A DNA stretch of 64,000 bases from Ehretia macrophylla. Taxonomy: Eukaryota > Streptophyta > Magnoliopsida > Boraginales > Ehretiaceae. The first letter of the stretch is position 1. Every line of letters starts with the position of its first letter. The translations under genes and the position numbers were made by a program. The stretch lies in the NCBI GenBank assembly GCA_037974665.1, contig CM075767.1, positions 88,066,644 to 88,130,643 on the forward strand, in the 5' to 3' direction. The notes beneath the pieces are model-generated. The model ran no database searches, had not been told where the DNA came from, and saw only the letters and a program-made list of their open reading frames with translations. Below are positions 24,117 through 36,135 of the stretch, one piece after another.

Positions 24117-24676
24117 CCTTTTCAATTTTTTTTACTCCGGTTAAGGTTGCCAAGATACTTTATCCACCACATTTCTATTATCGAATCCCACGGAACCTTG
24201 GGCAAGACAACTTCGCTTCACGTCGAGGCTAGGCCAGCAAACTGAGGGCGTAGGGCCTGTGACCAGGTATCCTTCGCTCCGGTGCTCATAACTTTTGATC
24301 CGTAAGGGGTTATGCGGCCCACAGTATACCGTTGCAAAGCTCTCCGAGAGCTCTACGATGGGGGCAGCCAGCTTGCTCGCTGTGCCTATTTTTTGGAGCC
24401 CAAACTCAAACGTTTTCATTAGTTTCGGGCCACTTTTCCTATTTAGCTATGTTTTTCCATCCGGCATCGTTGTTCGTGAGCTGTTAAAAGGATGACAACC
24501 TTACTCGAGAGACATTAGAGGGCCCTACAATGAGTCTATATCACGTCTTGTGAGGATGCTGTGTTGTTGAAGTAGATAGGTTGTCGTTAAGCCCATTAGG
24601 CCTTCTGAATGCACCATCTCTCTAGGCTGGGACTGTGAACCGTTAACATATAAAGGAATTGTGCCCTCAACATGAC

Positions 24677-24795
24677 GGGTGCGATCATACTAGCACTAAT
24701 GCACCGGATCCAATCAGAACTCCGAAGTTAAGCGTGGTTGGGCGAGAGTAGTTCTAGGATGGGTGACCCCCTTGGAAGTCCACGTGTTGCACCAC
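24677..24795 (+). rRNA. 5S rRNA gene, copy 22
   Basis: Full length. Changes: C15T, C36A, C61G, A77T, G97T, T106A, C118A. G97T and T106A are shared with copy 19. Confidence 0.92.
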
Positions 24796-25353
24796 CCTTT
24801 TCAATTTTTTTTTCTCTGGTTAGGGTTGCCAAGATACTTTATCCACCACATTTCTATTATCGAATCCCACGGCACCTTGGGCAAGACAACTTCGCTTCAC
24901 GTGGAGGCTGAGCCAGCAAACCGAGGGCGTAGGGCTTGTGACCAAGTCTCCATCGCTCCGGTGCCCATAACTTTTGATCCGTAAGGAGTTACGCGGTGCA
25001 CAGCATACCGTTGCAAAGTTCTCCGGGAGAACTACGACGTGGGCATCCAGCTTGCTCGCTGTGCCCCTTTTTGGGGCCCAAAATCTAACATTTTCATCAG
25101 TTTTTGTCCACTTTTCTTGTTTTGCCCTGTTTTTCCATCCCGGATCGTACGTCGTGAGCTGTTAAAAGGATGACAACCTTTCTCATGAGACATTAGAGGG
25201 CCCTACAACGTGTCGATATCACGTCTTGCGAGGATGCTGCATTGTTGAAGCGAATGGGTTGTTGTTAAGCACATTGGGCCTTCTGAATGGGCCATCTCTC
25301 TAGGTGGGACTGTGAACCATTAACACATAAAGGAATTGTGACCTCAACATGAC

Positions 25354-25472
25354 GGGTGCGATAATACTAGCACTAATGCACCGGATCCTATCAGAACTCC
25401 GAAGTTAAGCGTGCTTCTGCGAGAGTAGTACTAGGATGGTTGACCCCCTCGGAAGTTCTCGTGTTGCACCAC
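25354..25472 (+). rRNA. 5S rRNA gene, copy 23
   Basis: Full length. Changes: C10A, C15T, C36T, G64C, G65T, G87T, G97C, C104T, C118A. C10A and G97C are shared with copy 20. Confidence 0.92.
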
Positions 25473-26029
25473 CCTTTTCAATTTTTTTTTCTCCGGTTAG
25501 GGTTGCCAAGATACTTTATCCTCCACATTTCTATTCTCGAATCCCACGGCACCTTGGGCAAGACAACTTCGCTTCACGTGGAGGCTGGGCCAGCAAACCG
25601 AGGGTGTAGGGCTTGTGACCAGGTCTCCGTCGCTCCGGTGCCCATAACTTTTGATCCGTAAGGAGTTACGCGGCGCACAGCATACCGTTTCAAAGCTCTC
25701 CGAAAGCTCTATGACGGGGGCTGCTAGCTTGGTCGCTGTGCCTTTTTTGGAGCCCAAAATTGAACGTTTAATCAGTTTCGGGCCACTTTTCTATTTTTTC
25801 TCTATTTTTCGATCCCGGAATGTACGTCGTGAGCTGTTAAAAGGACGACCACCTTTCGCACGGGACATTAGAGGGCCCTACAACTCGTCGATATCACGTC
25901 TTGCGAGGATACTACATTGTTGAAGCAGATGGGTTGTCGTTAAGCACATTGGGCCTTCTGAATGGGCCATCTCTCTAGGTTGGGACTGTGAACCGTTAAC
26001 ACATAAAGGAATTGTGCCCTCAAGATGAC

Positions 26030-26148
26030 GGGTGCGATCATACTAGCACTAATGCACTGGATCCCATCAGAAGTCTGAAGTTAAGCGTGCTTGGGGGAGA
26101 GTAGTACTAGGATGGGTGACCCCCTGGGAAGTCCACGTGTTGTACCCC
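26030..26148 (+). rRNA. 5S rRNA gene, copy 24
   Basis: Full length. Changes: C15T, C29T, C44G, C47T, C67G, T106A, C114T. Confidence 0.93.
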
Positions 26149-26706
26149 CCTTTTCAATTTTTTTTGCTCTGGTTAGGGTTGCCAAGATACTTTATCCACC
26201 ATATTTCTATTATCGAATCTCACCGCACCTTGGGCAAGTAAACTTCGCTTCATTTGGAGGCTAGGCCAGCAAACCGAAGGAGTTGGGCTTGTGACCAGGT
26301 CTCCGTCGCTCCGGTGCCCATTACTTTTAATCCGTAAGGAGTTACGCGGCGCATAGCATACCGTTGCAAAGGTCTCCGAGTGCTCTATGACGGGGGCTGC
26401 TAGCTTGCTCGTTGTGCCCTTTTTGGAGCCCAAAATCAAACGTTTTCATCAGTTTCGGGCCACCTTTCTATTTTTGCTCTGTTTTTCTTTTCCGGATCGT
26501 ACGTCGTGAGCTATTAAAAGGATGACAACCTTTCTCGTGGGACATTAGAGGGCCCTACAACGCGTCGATATCACGTCTTGCGAGGATGCTATGTTGTTGA
26601 AGCGGATGGGTTGTCGTTAAGCCCATTGGGCCTTATGAATGGGCCATCTCTCTAGGCTGGGACAGTAAACTGTTAACATATAAATGAATTATGCCCTCAA
26701 CACGAT

Positions 26707-26825
26707 GGGTGCGATCATACCAGCACTAATGCTCCGGATCCCATCAGAACTCCGAAGTTAAGCGTGCTTGGGCGAGAGTAGTATTAGGATGGGTGACCCC
26801 CTAAAAAGTCCTCGTGTTGCAACCC
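26707..26825 (+). rRNA. 5S rRNA gene, copy 25
   Basis: Full length. Changes: A27T, C78T, G97A, G98A, G99A, C116A. Box A and IE are intact, but three adjacent G-to-A changes end box C. Confidence 0.93.
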
Positions 26826-27384
26826 ACTTTTCTATTTTTTTTGCTCCTATTAGGGTTGCCAAGATACTTTATCCACCACATTTCTATTATCGAATCTCAC
26901 GGCATATTGGGCAAGACAACTTCGCTTCACTTGGAGGCTGGGCCCGCAAACCGAGGGCGTAGGGCTTGTGACCAGGTCTTCGTCGCTTCGGTGCCCATAA
27001 CTTTTGTTCCGTAAGGAGTTACGCAGCACACAGTATACCGTTGGAAAGCACTTCGAGAGCTCTACGACGGGGGCAGCTAGCTTGCTCGCTGTGTCCTTTT
27101 TGGAGGCCAAAATCGAATATTTTCATCAGTTTCGGGCTATTTTTCTGGTTTTTTCTCTGTTTTTCCATCCCGGATCGTATGTTGTGAGTTGTTAAACGGA
27201 CGACAACCTTACTCGCGGGACATTAGAGGGCCCTACAATGCGTCGATATCTCGTCTTGCGAGGATGCTGGGTTGTTGAAGCAGATGGGTTGTCGTTAAGC
27301 CCATTGGGCCTTCTGAATGGGCCATCTCTCTAGGCTGGGACTGTGAACCGTTAACACATAAAGGAATTGTGCTATCAACATGAC

Positions 27385-27503
27385 AGGTGCGATCATACCA
27401 GCAGTAATGCACCGAATCCCATCAGAACTCCGAAGTTAAGCGTGCTTGAGTGAGAGTAGTACGAGGATCGGTTACCCCCTGGGAAGTCCTCGTGTTGCAC
27501 CTC
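27385..27503 (+). rRNA. 5S rRNA gene, copy 26 (HOR type A)
   Basis: Full length. Changes: G1A, C20G, G31A, G65A, C67T, T79G, G85C, G89T, C118T. The set C20G/G65A/C67T/T79G/G85C recurs in copies 30, 34 and 38 and damages the IE and box C. Confidence 0.92.
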
Positions 27504-28061
27504 CCATTTCTACTTTTTTTGCTCCGGTTAGGGTTGCCAAGATACTTTATCCACCACATTTCTATTATCGAATCCCACAGCACCTTCGGCAAGAGAACTT
27601 CGCTTCACGTGGAGCTTGGGCCCGCAAACTGAGGGCGTAGGGCTTCTGACTAGGTCTCCGTTGATCCGGTGCCCATAACTTTTGATCCGTAAGGAGTTAC
27701 GCGGCGCACAACATACAGTTGCAAAGCACTCTGAGAGCTCTAAGACGAGGGCAGCCAGCTTGATGCTGTGCCTATTTTTGGAGCCCAAAATAGAACGTTT
27801 TCATCAGTTTCGGGCCACTTTTCTTCTTTTGCTCTGTTTTTTCATCCTGGATCGTACGTCGTGAGCTGTTAAAAGGACGACAACCTTACTCACAGGAAAT
27901 TAGAGGGCCCTACAACGCGTCGATATCACGTCTTGCTAGGATGCTGCGTTGTTGAAGCGGATGGGTTGTCGTTAAACCCATTGGGCGTTCTCAATTAGCC
28001 ATCTCTCTAGGCTGGGACTATGAACCGTTAACACATAAAGGAATTGTGCCCTTAACAAGAC

Positions 28062-28180
28062 TGATACGATCATACCAGCACTAATGCACCGGATCCCATC
28101 CGAACTCCGAAGTTAAACGTACTTGGGCGAGGGTAGTGCTAGGATGGGTGACCCCCTGGATAGTCCTCGTGTTGCACCCC
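28062..28180 (+). rRNA. 5S rRNA gene, copy 27 (HOR type B)
   Basis: Full length. Changes: G1T, G3A, G5A, A40C, G56A, G60A, A71G, A77G, G99A, A100T. G56A/G60A (box A) with A71G/A77G recur in copies 31 and 35. Confidence 0.92.
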
Positions 28181-28739
28181 CCTTTTCAATTTTTTTTGCT
28201 CCGGTTAGGGTTGCCAAGATACTTTATCCACCAAATTTTTATTATCGAATCCCACGGCACCATGGGCAAGACAACTTCGCTTCACATGGAGGCTGGGCCC
28301 GTAAACCGAGGGCGTAGGGCTTGCGACCAGGTCTCCGTCGCTCAGGTGACCATAAATTTTTATCTATAAGGAGTTACGCGTCGCACAGCATACCGTTGCA
28401 AAGCTCTCCGGGAGCTCTACGACGGGGGCAGCCAGCTTGCTCACTTTGCCCCTTTTTGGAGCCCAAAATCTAACATTTTCATCAGTTTCTGGCAACTTTT
28501 CTTCTTTTGCTCAGATTTTCCGTCCCGGATCATACGTCGTTAGCTGTTAAAAGGACGACAACCTTACTCACGAGACATTAGGGGCCCCTACAATGCGTTG
28601 ATATCACGTCTTGCGAGGATGTTGCGTTGTTGAAGCGGATGGGTTGTCGTTAAGCCCATTGGGCTTTCTGAATGGGCCATCTCTTTAGGCTGTAACTGTG
28701 AACCGTTAACACATAAAGGAATTGTGCCCTCAACAAGAC

Positions 28740-28858
28740 GGGTGTGATCATACCAACACTAATGCACCGGATCCCATCAGAACTCCGAAGTTAAGCGTGC
28801 TTGGGCGAGAGTAGTACTAGGATGGGCGACCCCCTGGGAAGTCTTCATGTTGCATACC
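28740..28858 (+). rRNA. 5S rRNA gene, copy 28 (HOR type C)
   Basis: Full length. Changes: C6T, G17A, T88C, C105T, G108A, C116T, C117A. Boxes A and IE are intact. Confidence 0.94.
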
Positions 28859-29416
28859 CCTTTTCAATTTTCTTTGCTCCGATTAGGGTTGTCAAGATAC
28901 TTTATCCACCACATTTCTTTATCGAATCTCACGGCACATTGAGCAGGACACCTTCGCTTCACGTGAATGCTGGGCCCGCAAACCGAGGGCGTAGGGCTTG
29001 TGACCTGGTCTCCGTCGCTCCGTTTCCCATAACTTTTGATCCGTAAGAAGTTACGCAGCGCACAATATACCATTGCACAGCTCTCTGAGAGCTCTACGAC
29101 GGGGAGAACCAACTTGCTCGTTGTGCCCATTTTTGGAGCCCAAAATCTAACGTTTTCATCAGTTTCCGACAACTTTTATTCTTTTGCTCTATTTTTTCGT
29201 CCCGGATCGTACGTCGTGAGCTGTTAAAAGGACGACAACCTTACTTGCGGGACATTAGAGGGCCCTACAATGCATCGATATCACGTCTTGTGAGGATGAT
29301 TCATTGTTGAACCGGATGGGTTGTCGTTAAGCCCATTGGGCCTTCTGAATGGGCCATCTCTCTAGGCTGGGACTGTGAATTGTTAACACATAAAGGAATT
29401 GTACCCTCAGCAAGAC

Positions 29417-29535
29417 GGGTGCGATAATACCAGCAATAATGCACCGGATCCCATCATAACTCCGAAGTTAAGCGTGCTTGGGTGAGAGTAGTACGAGGAT
29501 GGGTGACCCCGTGGGAAGTCCTAGTGTTGCGCCCC
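29417..29535 (+). rRNA. 5S rRNA gene, copy 29 (HOR type D, short unit)
   Basis: Full length. Changes: C10A, C20A, G41T, C67T, T79G, C95G, C107A, A115G. The unit is 619 bp. The T-rich tract and the TTAGGGTT motif that normally follow the gene are gone. Confidence 0.92.
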
Positions 29536-30035
29536 CCTTTTCACCTGATCCCATTGGGCCTTGTTGCACCCCCATTTTCACGTGGAGGCTGGGCCTGCAA
29601 ACCGAGGGCGTAGGGCTTGTGACCAGGTCTCCGTCGATCGGTTGCCCATAACTTTTGATCCGTAAGGAGTTACGCAGTGCACAGCACACCTTTGCAAAGC
29701 TCTCCGAGAGCTCTACGATGGGGGCAGCCAGCTTGCTCGCTGTGCCCCTTTTTGGAGCCAAAAATCGAACGTTTTCATCAATTTTGGGTCACTTTTCTTC
29801 CTTTGCTCGGTTTTTCCATCCCAGATCGTATGTCGTGAGCTGTTAAAAGGATGACAACCTTTCTCGTTGGGCATTAGAGGGCCCTACAACGCGTCGATAT
29901 CACGTCTTGCAAGGATGCAGCGTTGTTGAAGCGGATGGGTTGTCGTTAAGCCCAATGGGCCTTTTGAATGGGCCATATCTCTAGGCTGGGACAGTGAACC
30001 GTTAACAAATAAAGGAATTGTGCCCTCGACATGAC

Positions 30036-30154
30036 AGGTGCGATCATACCAGCAGTAATGCACCGGATCCCATCAGAACTCCGAAGTTAAGCGTGCTTGA
30101 GTGAGAGTAGTACGAGGATCGGTTACCCCCTGCGAAGTCCTCGTGTTGTGCCCC
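30036..30154 (+). rRNA. 5S rRNA gene, copy 30 (HOR type A)
   Basis: Full length. Type A set plus G98C, C114T, A115G; G1A as in copy 26. Confidence 0.92.
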
Positions 30155-30713
30155 CCATTTCTATTTTTTTTTCTCTGGTTAGGGTTGCCAAGATACTTTA
30201 TCCACCACATTTCTATTATCGAATCCCACGGCACCTTGGGCAAGAGAACTTCGCTTCACGTGGAGGTTGGTCCTACAAACCGAAGGCGTAGGGCTTGTGA
30301 CCAGGTCTCCGTTGATTCGGTGCCCATAACTTTTGATCCGTAAGGAGTTGCGCGGTGCACAACATACAGTTGCAAAGCTCTCTGAGAGCTCTAAGACGGG
30401 GGCAGCCAGCTTGCTCGCTGTGCCTATTTTTGGAGCCCAAAATCGAACGTTTTCATCAGTTTCGTCCCACTTTTCTTCTTTTGCTCTATTTTTTCATCCT
30501 GGATCATACGTCGTGAAGTGTTAAAAGGACGACAACCTTACTCGCGGGACATTAGAGGGACCTACAACGCGTCGATATCACGTCTTGCGAGGATGCTGCA
30601 TTGTTGAAGCGGATGGGTTGTCGTTAAGCCCATTGGGCCTTCTGGATGGGCCATCTCTCTAGGCTAGGACTGTGAACCGTTAACACATAAAGGAATTGTG
30701 CCCTAAACAAGAC

Positions 30714-30832
30714 TGGTACGATCATTCCAGCACTAATGCACCGGATCCCATCAGAACTCTGAAGTTAAACGTACTTGGGCGAGGGTAGTGGTAGGATGGG
30801 TGACCCCCTGGGAAGTCCTCGTGTTGCACCCC
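30714..30832 (+). rRNA. 5S rRNA gene, copy 31 (HOR type B)
   Basis: Full length. Changes: G1T, G5A, A13T, C47T, G56A, G60A, A71G, A77G, C78G. Confidence 0.92.
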
Positions 30833-31391
30833 TATTTTCAATTTTTTTTGCTCCGGTTAGGATTGCCAAGATACTTTGTCCACCACATTTCTATTATCGA
30901 ATCTCACGGCATATTGGGCAAGACAACTTCACTTCACGTGGAGGCTGGGCCCGTAAACCGAGGGCGTAAGGCTTACGACCAGGTCTCCGTCGCTCAGGTG
31001 ACCATAAATTTTTGTCTGTAAGGAGTTACGCATCGCACAGCATACCGTTGCAAAGCTCTCCGGGAGCTCTACGACGGGGGCAGCCAGCTTGCTCACTTTG
31101 CCCCTTTTTGGAGCCCAAAATCTAACATTTTCATCAGTTTCTGGCAACTTTTCTTCTTTTGCTCAGATTTTCCGTCCCGGATCATACGTCGTTAGCTGTT
31201 AAAAGGACGACAACCTTACTCACGAGACATTAGGGGCCCCTACAATGCGTTGATATCACGTCTTGCGAGGATGTTGCGTTGTTGAAGCGGATGGGTTGTC
31301 GTTAAGCCCATTGGGCTTTCTGAATGGGCCATCTCTTTAGGCTGCAACTGTGAACCGTTAACACATAAAGGAATTGTGCCCTCAACAAGAT

Positions 31392-31510
31392 GGGTGCGAT
31401 CATACCAGCACTAATGCACCGGATCCCATCAGAACTCCGAAGTTAAGCGTGCTTGGGCGAGAGTAGTACTAGGATGGGTGACCCCCTGGGAAGTCTTTGT
31501 GTTGCACACC
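31392..31510 (+). rRNA. 5S rRNA gene, copy 32 (HOR type C)
   Basis: Full length. Only C105T, C107T and C117A differ, all near the 3' end. The whole internal promoter is intact, so this is the best candidate for function in the tetrameric block. Confidence 0.95.
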
Positions 31511-32068
31511 CCTTTTCAATTTTCTTTGCTCCGATTAGGGTTGCCAAGATACTTTATCCACCACATTTCTTTATCGAATCTCAAGGCACATTGGGCAAGA
31601 CAACTTCACTTCACGTGAATGCTGGGCCCGCAAACCGAGGGCGTAGGGCTTGTGACCTGGTCTCCGTCGCTCCGGTGCCCATAACTTTTGATCCGTAAGA
31701 AGTTATGCGGCGCACAACACACCATTGCAAAGCTCTCCGAGAGCTCTACGATGGGGACAACCAACTTGATCGTTGTGCCCGTTTTTGGAGCCCAAAATCT
31801 AACGTTTTCATCAGTTTCTGACAACTTTTATTCTTTTGCTCTGTTTTTTCGTCCCGGATCGTACGTCGTGAGCTGTTAAAATGACGACAACCTTACTCGC
31901 GGGACATTAGAGGGCCCTACAATGCGTCGATATCACGTCTTGCGAGGATACTGCGTTGTTGAACCGGATGGGTTGTCGTTAAGCCCATTGGGCCTTCTGA
32001 ATGGGCCATCTCTCTAGGCTGGGACTGTGAATTGTTAACACATAAAGGAATTGTGCCCTCAGCAAGAC

Positions 32069-32187
32069 GGGTGCGATCATACCAGCAATAATGCACCGGA
32101 TCCCATCAGAACTCCGAAGTTAAGCATGCTTGGGTGAGAGTAGTACGAGGATGGGTGACCCCCTGGGAAGTCCTAGTGTTGCGCCCC
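32069..32187 (+). rRNA. 5S rRNA gene, copy 33 (HOR type D, short unit)
   Basis: Full length. Changes: C20A, G58A, C67T, T79G, C107A, A115G. Unit 619 bp with the same spacer deletion as copy 29. Confidence 0.92.
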
Positions 32188-32687
32188 CCTTTTCACCTGA
32201 TCCCATTGGGCCTTGTTGCACCCCCCTTTTCACGTGGAGGCTGGGCCTGCAAACCGAGGGAGTAGGGCTTGTGACCAGGTCTCCGTCGGTCCGTTGCCCC
32301 TAACTTTTGATTCGTAAGGAGTTACACAGAGCAGAGCATGCCGTTGCAAAGCTCTCCGAGAGCTCTACGACGGGGGCAGCCAGCTTGCTCGCTGTGCCCC
32401 TTTTTGGAGCGCAAAATCGAACATTTTCATTAGTTTCGGGCCACTTTTCTTCTTTTGCTCTGTTTTTCCGTCCCGGATCGTATGTCGTGAGCTGTTAAAA
32501 GGACGGCAACCTTACGCGGGGGACATTAGAGGGCCCGATAACGCGTTAATATCACGTCCTGCGAGGTTGCTGCGTTGTTGCAGCGGATTGGTTGTTGTTA
32601 AGCCTATTGGGCCTTCTGATTGGGCCATCTTTCTAGGCTGGGACAGTGCACCGTTAACAAATAAAGGACTTGTGCCCTCGACATGAC

Positions 32688-32806
32688 AGGTGCGATCATA
32701 CCAGCAGTAATGCACCGGATCCCATCAGACCTCCGAAGTTAAGCGTGCTTGAGTTAGAGTAGTACGAGGATCGGATACCCCCAGCGAAGTCCTCGTGTTG
32801 CACCCC
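32688..32806 (+). rRNA. 5S rRNA gene, copy 34 (HOR type A)
   Basis: Full length. Changes: G1A, C20G, A43C, G65A, C67T, G68T, T79G, G85C, T88A, G89T, T96A, G98C. The most decayed type A copy. Confidence 0.9.
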
Positions 32807-33365
32807 CCATTTCTATTTTTTTTGCTCCGGTTAGGGTTGCCAAGATACTTTATCCACCACATTTCTATTATCGAATTCCACGGCACATTGGGGAAGAGAA
32901 CTTTGCTTCACGTGGAGGTTGGGCCCGCAAACCGAAGGCGTAGGGCTTGTGACCAGGTCTCCGTTGATTCGGTGCCCATAACTTTTGATCCGTAAGGAGT
33001 TATGCGGCGTACAACATACAGTTGCAAAGCTCTCCGAGAGCTCTAAGACGAGGGCAGCCAGCTTTCTCGCTGTGCCTATTTTCGGAGCCCAAAATTGAAC
33101 TTTTTCATAAGTTTCGGGCCACTTTTCTTCTTTTGCTCTATTTTTTCATCTTGGATCGTACGTCGTGAGTTGTTAAAAGGATGACAACCTTACTCGTAGG
33201 ACATTAGAGGGCCCTACAACGCGTCTATATTACGTCTTACAAGGATGCTGCCTAGTTGAAACGGAGGGGTTGTCGTTAAGCCCATTGGGCCTGCTGAATG
33301 GGCCATCTCTCTTGGGTGGGACAGTGAGCCGTTAACACATAGAGGAATTGTGCCCTAAACAAGAC

Positions 33366-33484
33366 TGATACGATCATACCAGCACTAATGCACCGGATCC
33401 CATCAGAACTCCGAAGTTAAACGTACTTGGGCGAGGGTAGTGATAGGATGGGTGACCCCCTGGGAAGTCCTCGGGTTGCACCCC
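33366..33484 (+). rRNA. 5S rRNA gene, copy 35 (HOR type B)
   Basis: Full length. Changes: G1T, G3A, G5A, G56A, G60A, A71G, A77G, C78A, T109G. Confidence 0.92.
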
Positions 33485-34043
33485 TATTTTCAATTTTTTT
33501 TGCTCCGGTTAGGGTTGCCAAGATACTTTGTCCACCACATTTCTATTATCGAATCTCACGGCATATTGGGCAAGACAACTTCACTTCACGTGGAGGCTGG
33601 GCCCGCAAACCGAGGGCGTAGGGCTTGCGACCAGGTCTCCGTCACTCAGGTGACCATAAATTTTTATCTGTAAGGAGTTATGCGTCGCACAGCATACCGT
33701 TGTAAAGCTCTCCGGGAGCTCTACGATGGGGGCAGCCAGCTTGCTCACTTTGCCCCTTTTTGGAGCCCAAAATCTAACATTTTCATCAGTTTCCGGCAAC
33801 TTTTCTTCTTTTGCTCAGATTTTCTGTCCCGGATCATACGTCGTTAGCTATGAAAAGGACGACAACCTTACTCACGAGACATTAAAGGGCCCTACAACGC
33901 GTTGATATCACGTCTTGCGAGGATGCTGAGTTGTTGAAGCGGATGGGTTGTCGTTAAGCCCATTGGGCTTTCTGAATGGGCCATCTCTTTATGCTGCAAC
34001 TGTGAACTGTTAACACATCAATGAATTGTGCCCTCAACAAGAC

Positions 34044-34162
34044 GAGCACGATCATACCAGCACTAATGCACCGGATCCCATCAGAACTCCGAAGTTAAGC
34101 GTGCTTGGGCGAGAGTAGTACTAGGATGGGTGACCCCCTGGGAAGTCTTCGTGTTGCACACC
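34044..34162 (+). rRNA. 5S rRNA gene, copy 36 (HOR type C)
   Basis: Full length. Changes: G2A, T4C, G5A, C105T, C117A. Internal promoter intact, 5' terminal helix strand damaged. Confidence 0.94.
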
Positions 34163-34720
34163 CCTTTTCAATTTTCTTTGCTCCGATTAGGGTTGCCAAG
34201 ATACTTTATCCACCTCATTTATTTATCGAATCTCATGGCACATTGGGCAAGACTACTTCGCTTCACGTGAATGCTGGGCCCGCAAACTGAGGGCGTAGGG
34301 CTTGTGACCTGGTCTCCGTCGCTCTGGTGCCCATAACTTTTGATCCGTAAGAAGTTACGTGGCGCACAACATACCATTGCAAAGCTCTCCGAGAGCTCTA
34401 CGACGGGGACAACCAACTTGCTCGTTGTGCCCATTTTTGGAGCCCAAAATATAACGTTTTCATCAGTTTGCGACAACTTTTATTCTTTTGCTCTGTTTTT
34501 CTGTCCCGGATCGTACGCCGTGAGCTGTTAAAAGGATGACAACCTTATTCGCGGGACATTAGAGGGCCCTACAATGCGTCGATATCACGTCTTTTGAGGA
34601 TGCTGCGTTGTTGAACCGGATGGGTTGTCGTTAAGCCCATTGGGCCTTCTGAATGGGCCATCTCTCTAGGCTGGGACTGTGAATTGTTAACACATAAAGG
34701 AATTGTGCCCTCAGCAAGAC

Positions 34721-34839
34721 GGGTGCGATCATACCAGCAATAATGCACCGGATCCCATTAGAACTCCGAAGTTAAGCGTGCTTGGGTGAGAGTAGTACGA
34801 GGATCGGTGACCCCCTGGGAAGTCCTAGTGTTGCGCCCC
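34721..34839 (+). rRNA. 5S rRNA gene, copy 37 (HOR type D, short unit)
   Basis: Full length. Changes: C20A, C39T, C67T, T79G, G85C, C107A, A115G. Unit 618 bp. Confidence 0.92.
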
Positions 34840-35338
34840 CATTTTCACCTGATCCCATTGGCCTTGTTGCACCCCCCTTTTCACGTGGAGGCTGGGCCTG
34901 CAAACCGAGGGCGTAGGGCTTGTGACCAGGTCTCTGTCGATTCGTTGCCCCTAACTTTTGATTCGTAAGGAGTTATGCAGAGCACAGCATGCCGTTGCAA
35001 AGCTCTCCGAGAGCTCTACGACGGGGGAAGCCAGCTTGCTCACTGTGCCCCTTTTTGGAGCCCAAAAATGAACATTTTCATCAGTTTCGGGCCACTTTTC
35101 ATCTTTTGCTCTATTTTTCCGTCCCGGATCGTATGTTGTGAGCTGTTAAAAGGACGACAACCTTACGCGTGGGACATTAGAGGGCCCTATAACGCGTCGA
35201 TATCACGTCCTGCGAGGTTGCTGCGTTGTTGCAGCGGATTGGTTGTTGTTAAGCCTATTGGGCCTTCTGAATGGGCCATCTTTCTAGGCTGGGACAGTGA
35301 ACCGTTAACAAATAAAGGAATTGTGCCCTCGACATGAC

Positions 35339-35457
35339 AGGTGCGATCATACCAGCAGTAATGCACCGGATCCCATCAGAACTCCGAAGTTAAGCGTGCT
35401 TGAGTGAGAGTAGTACGAGGATCGGTTACCCCCTGGGAAGTCCTCGTGTTGCACCCC
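35339..35457 (+). rRNA. 5S rRNA gene, copy 38 (type A gene, chimeric unit)
   Basis: Full length. Changes: G1A, C20G, G65A, C67T, T79G, G85C, G89T. The gene is type A, but from about 35580 the spacer reads like that of type C (ACCTGGTCTCC, GACAACCAACTTGC). Confidence 0.93.
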
Positions 35458-36016
35458 CCTTTTCAATTTTTTTTCCTCCGGTTAGGGTTGCCAAGATACT
35501 TTATCCACCACATTTCTATTATCTAATCCCACGGCACCTTGGGCAAGACAACTTTGCTTCACGTGGAGGTTGGGCCCGCAAACCGAGGTCGTAAGGCTTG
35601 TGACCTGGTCTCCGTCGCTCCGGTGCCCATAACTTTTGATCCGTAAGAAGTTACGCGGTGCATAGCATACTGTTGCAAAGCTATCCGAGAGCTCTACGAC
35701 GGGGACAACCAACTTGCTCGTTGTGCCCATTTTTGGAACCCAAAATCTAACGTTTTCATCAATTTCCGACAACTTTTATTATTTTGCTCTGTTTTTCCAT
35801 CCCGGATCGTACGTCGTGAGCTGTTAAAAGGACGACAACCTTACTCGCGGGACATTAGAGGGCCCTACAATGCGTCGATATCACGTCTTGCGAGGATGCT
35901 GCGTTGTTGAAACGGATGGGTTGTCGTTAAGCCCATTGGGCCTTCTGAATGGGCCATCTTTCTTAGCTGGGACTGTGAACCGTTAAGACATAAAGGAATT
36001 GCGCCCTCAACAAGAC

Positions 36017-36135
36017 GGGCGCGATCATACCAGCACTAATCCACCGGATACCATCAGAAATCCAAAGTTATGCGTGCTTTGGCGAGAGTAGTACTAGGAT
36101 GGGTGACCCCTTGGGAAGTGCTCGTGTTGTACCCC
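36017..36135 (+). rRNA. 5S rRNA gene, copy 39 (degenerate)
   Basis: Full length. Changes: T4C, G25C, C34A, C44A, G48A, A55T, G64T, C95T, C104G, C114T. Confidence 0.9.

Larger units (their letters stand above)
27385..35338 (+). repeat. Tetrameric higher-order repeat of 5S units (A-B-C-D), three copies
   Basis: Copies run 27385-30035, 30036-32687 and 32688-35338, each 2651 or 2652 bp, made of four distinguishable units. The fourth (D) is always 618-619 bp because of the same spacer deletion. Matching genes are 2651-2652 bp apart in all four series (26/30/34/38, 27/31/35, 28/32/36, 29/33/37). A fourth copy begins at 35339 but switches to type C spacer within the unit. Confidence 0.93.
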
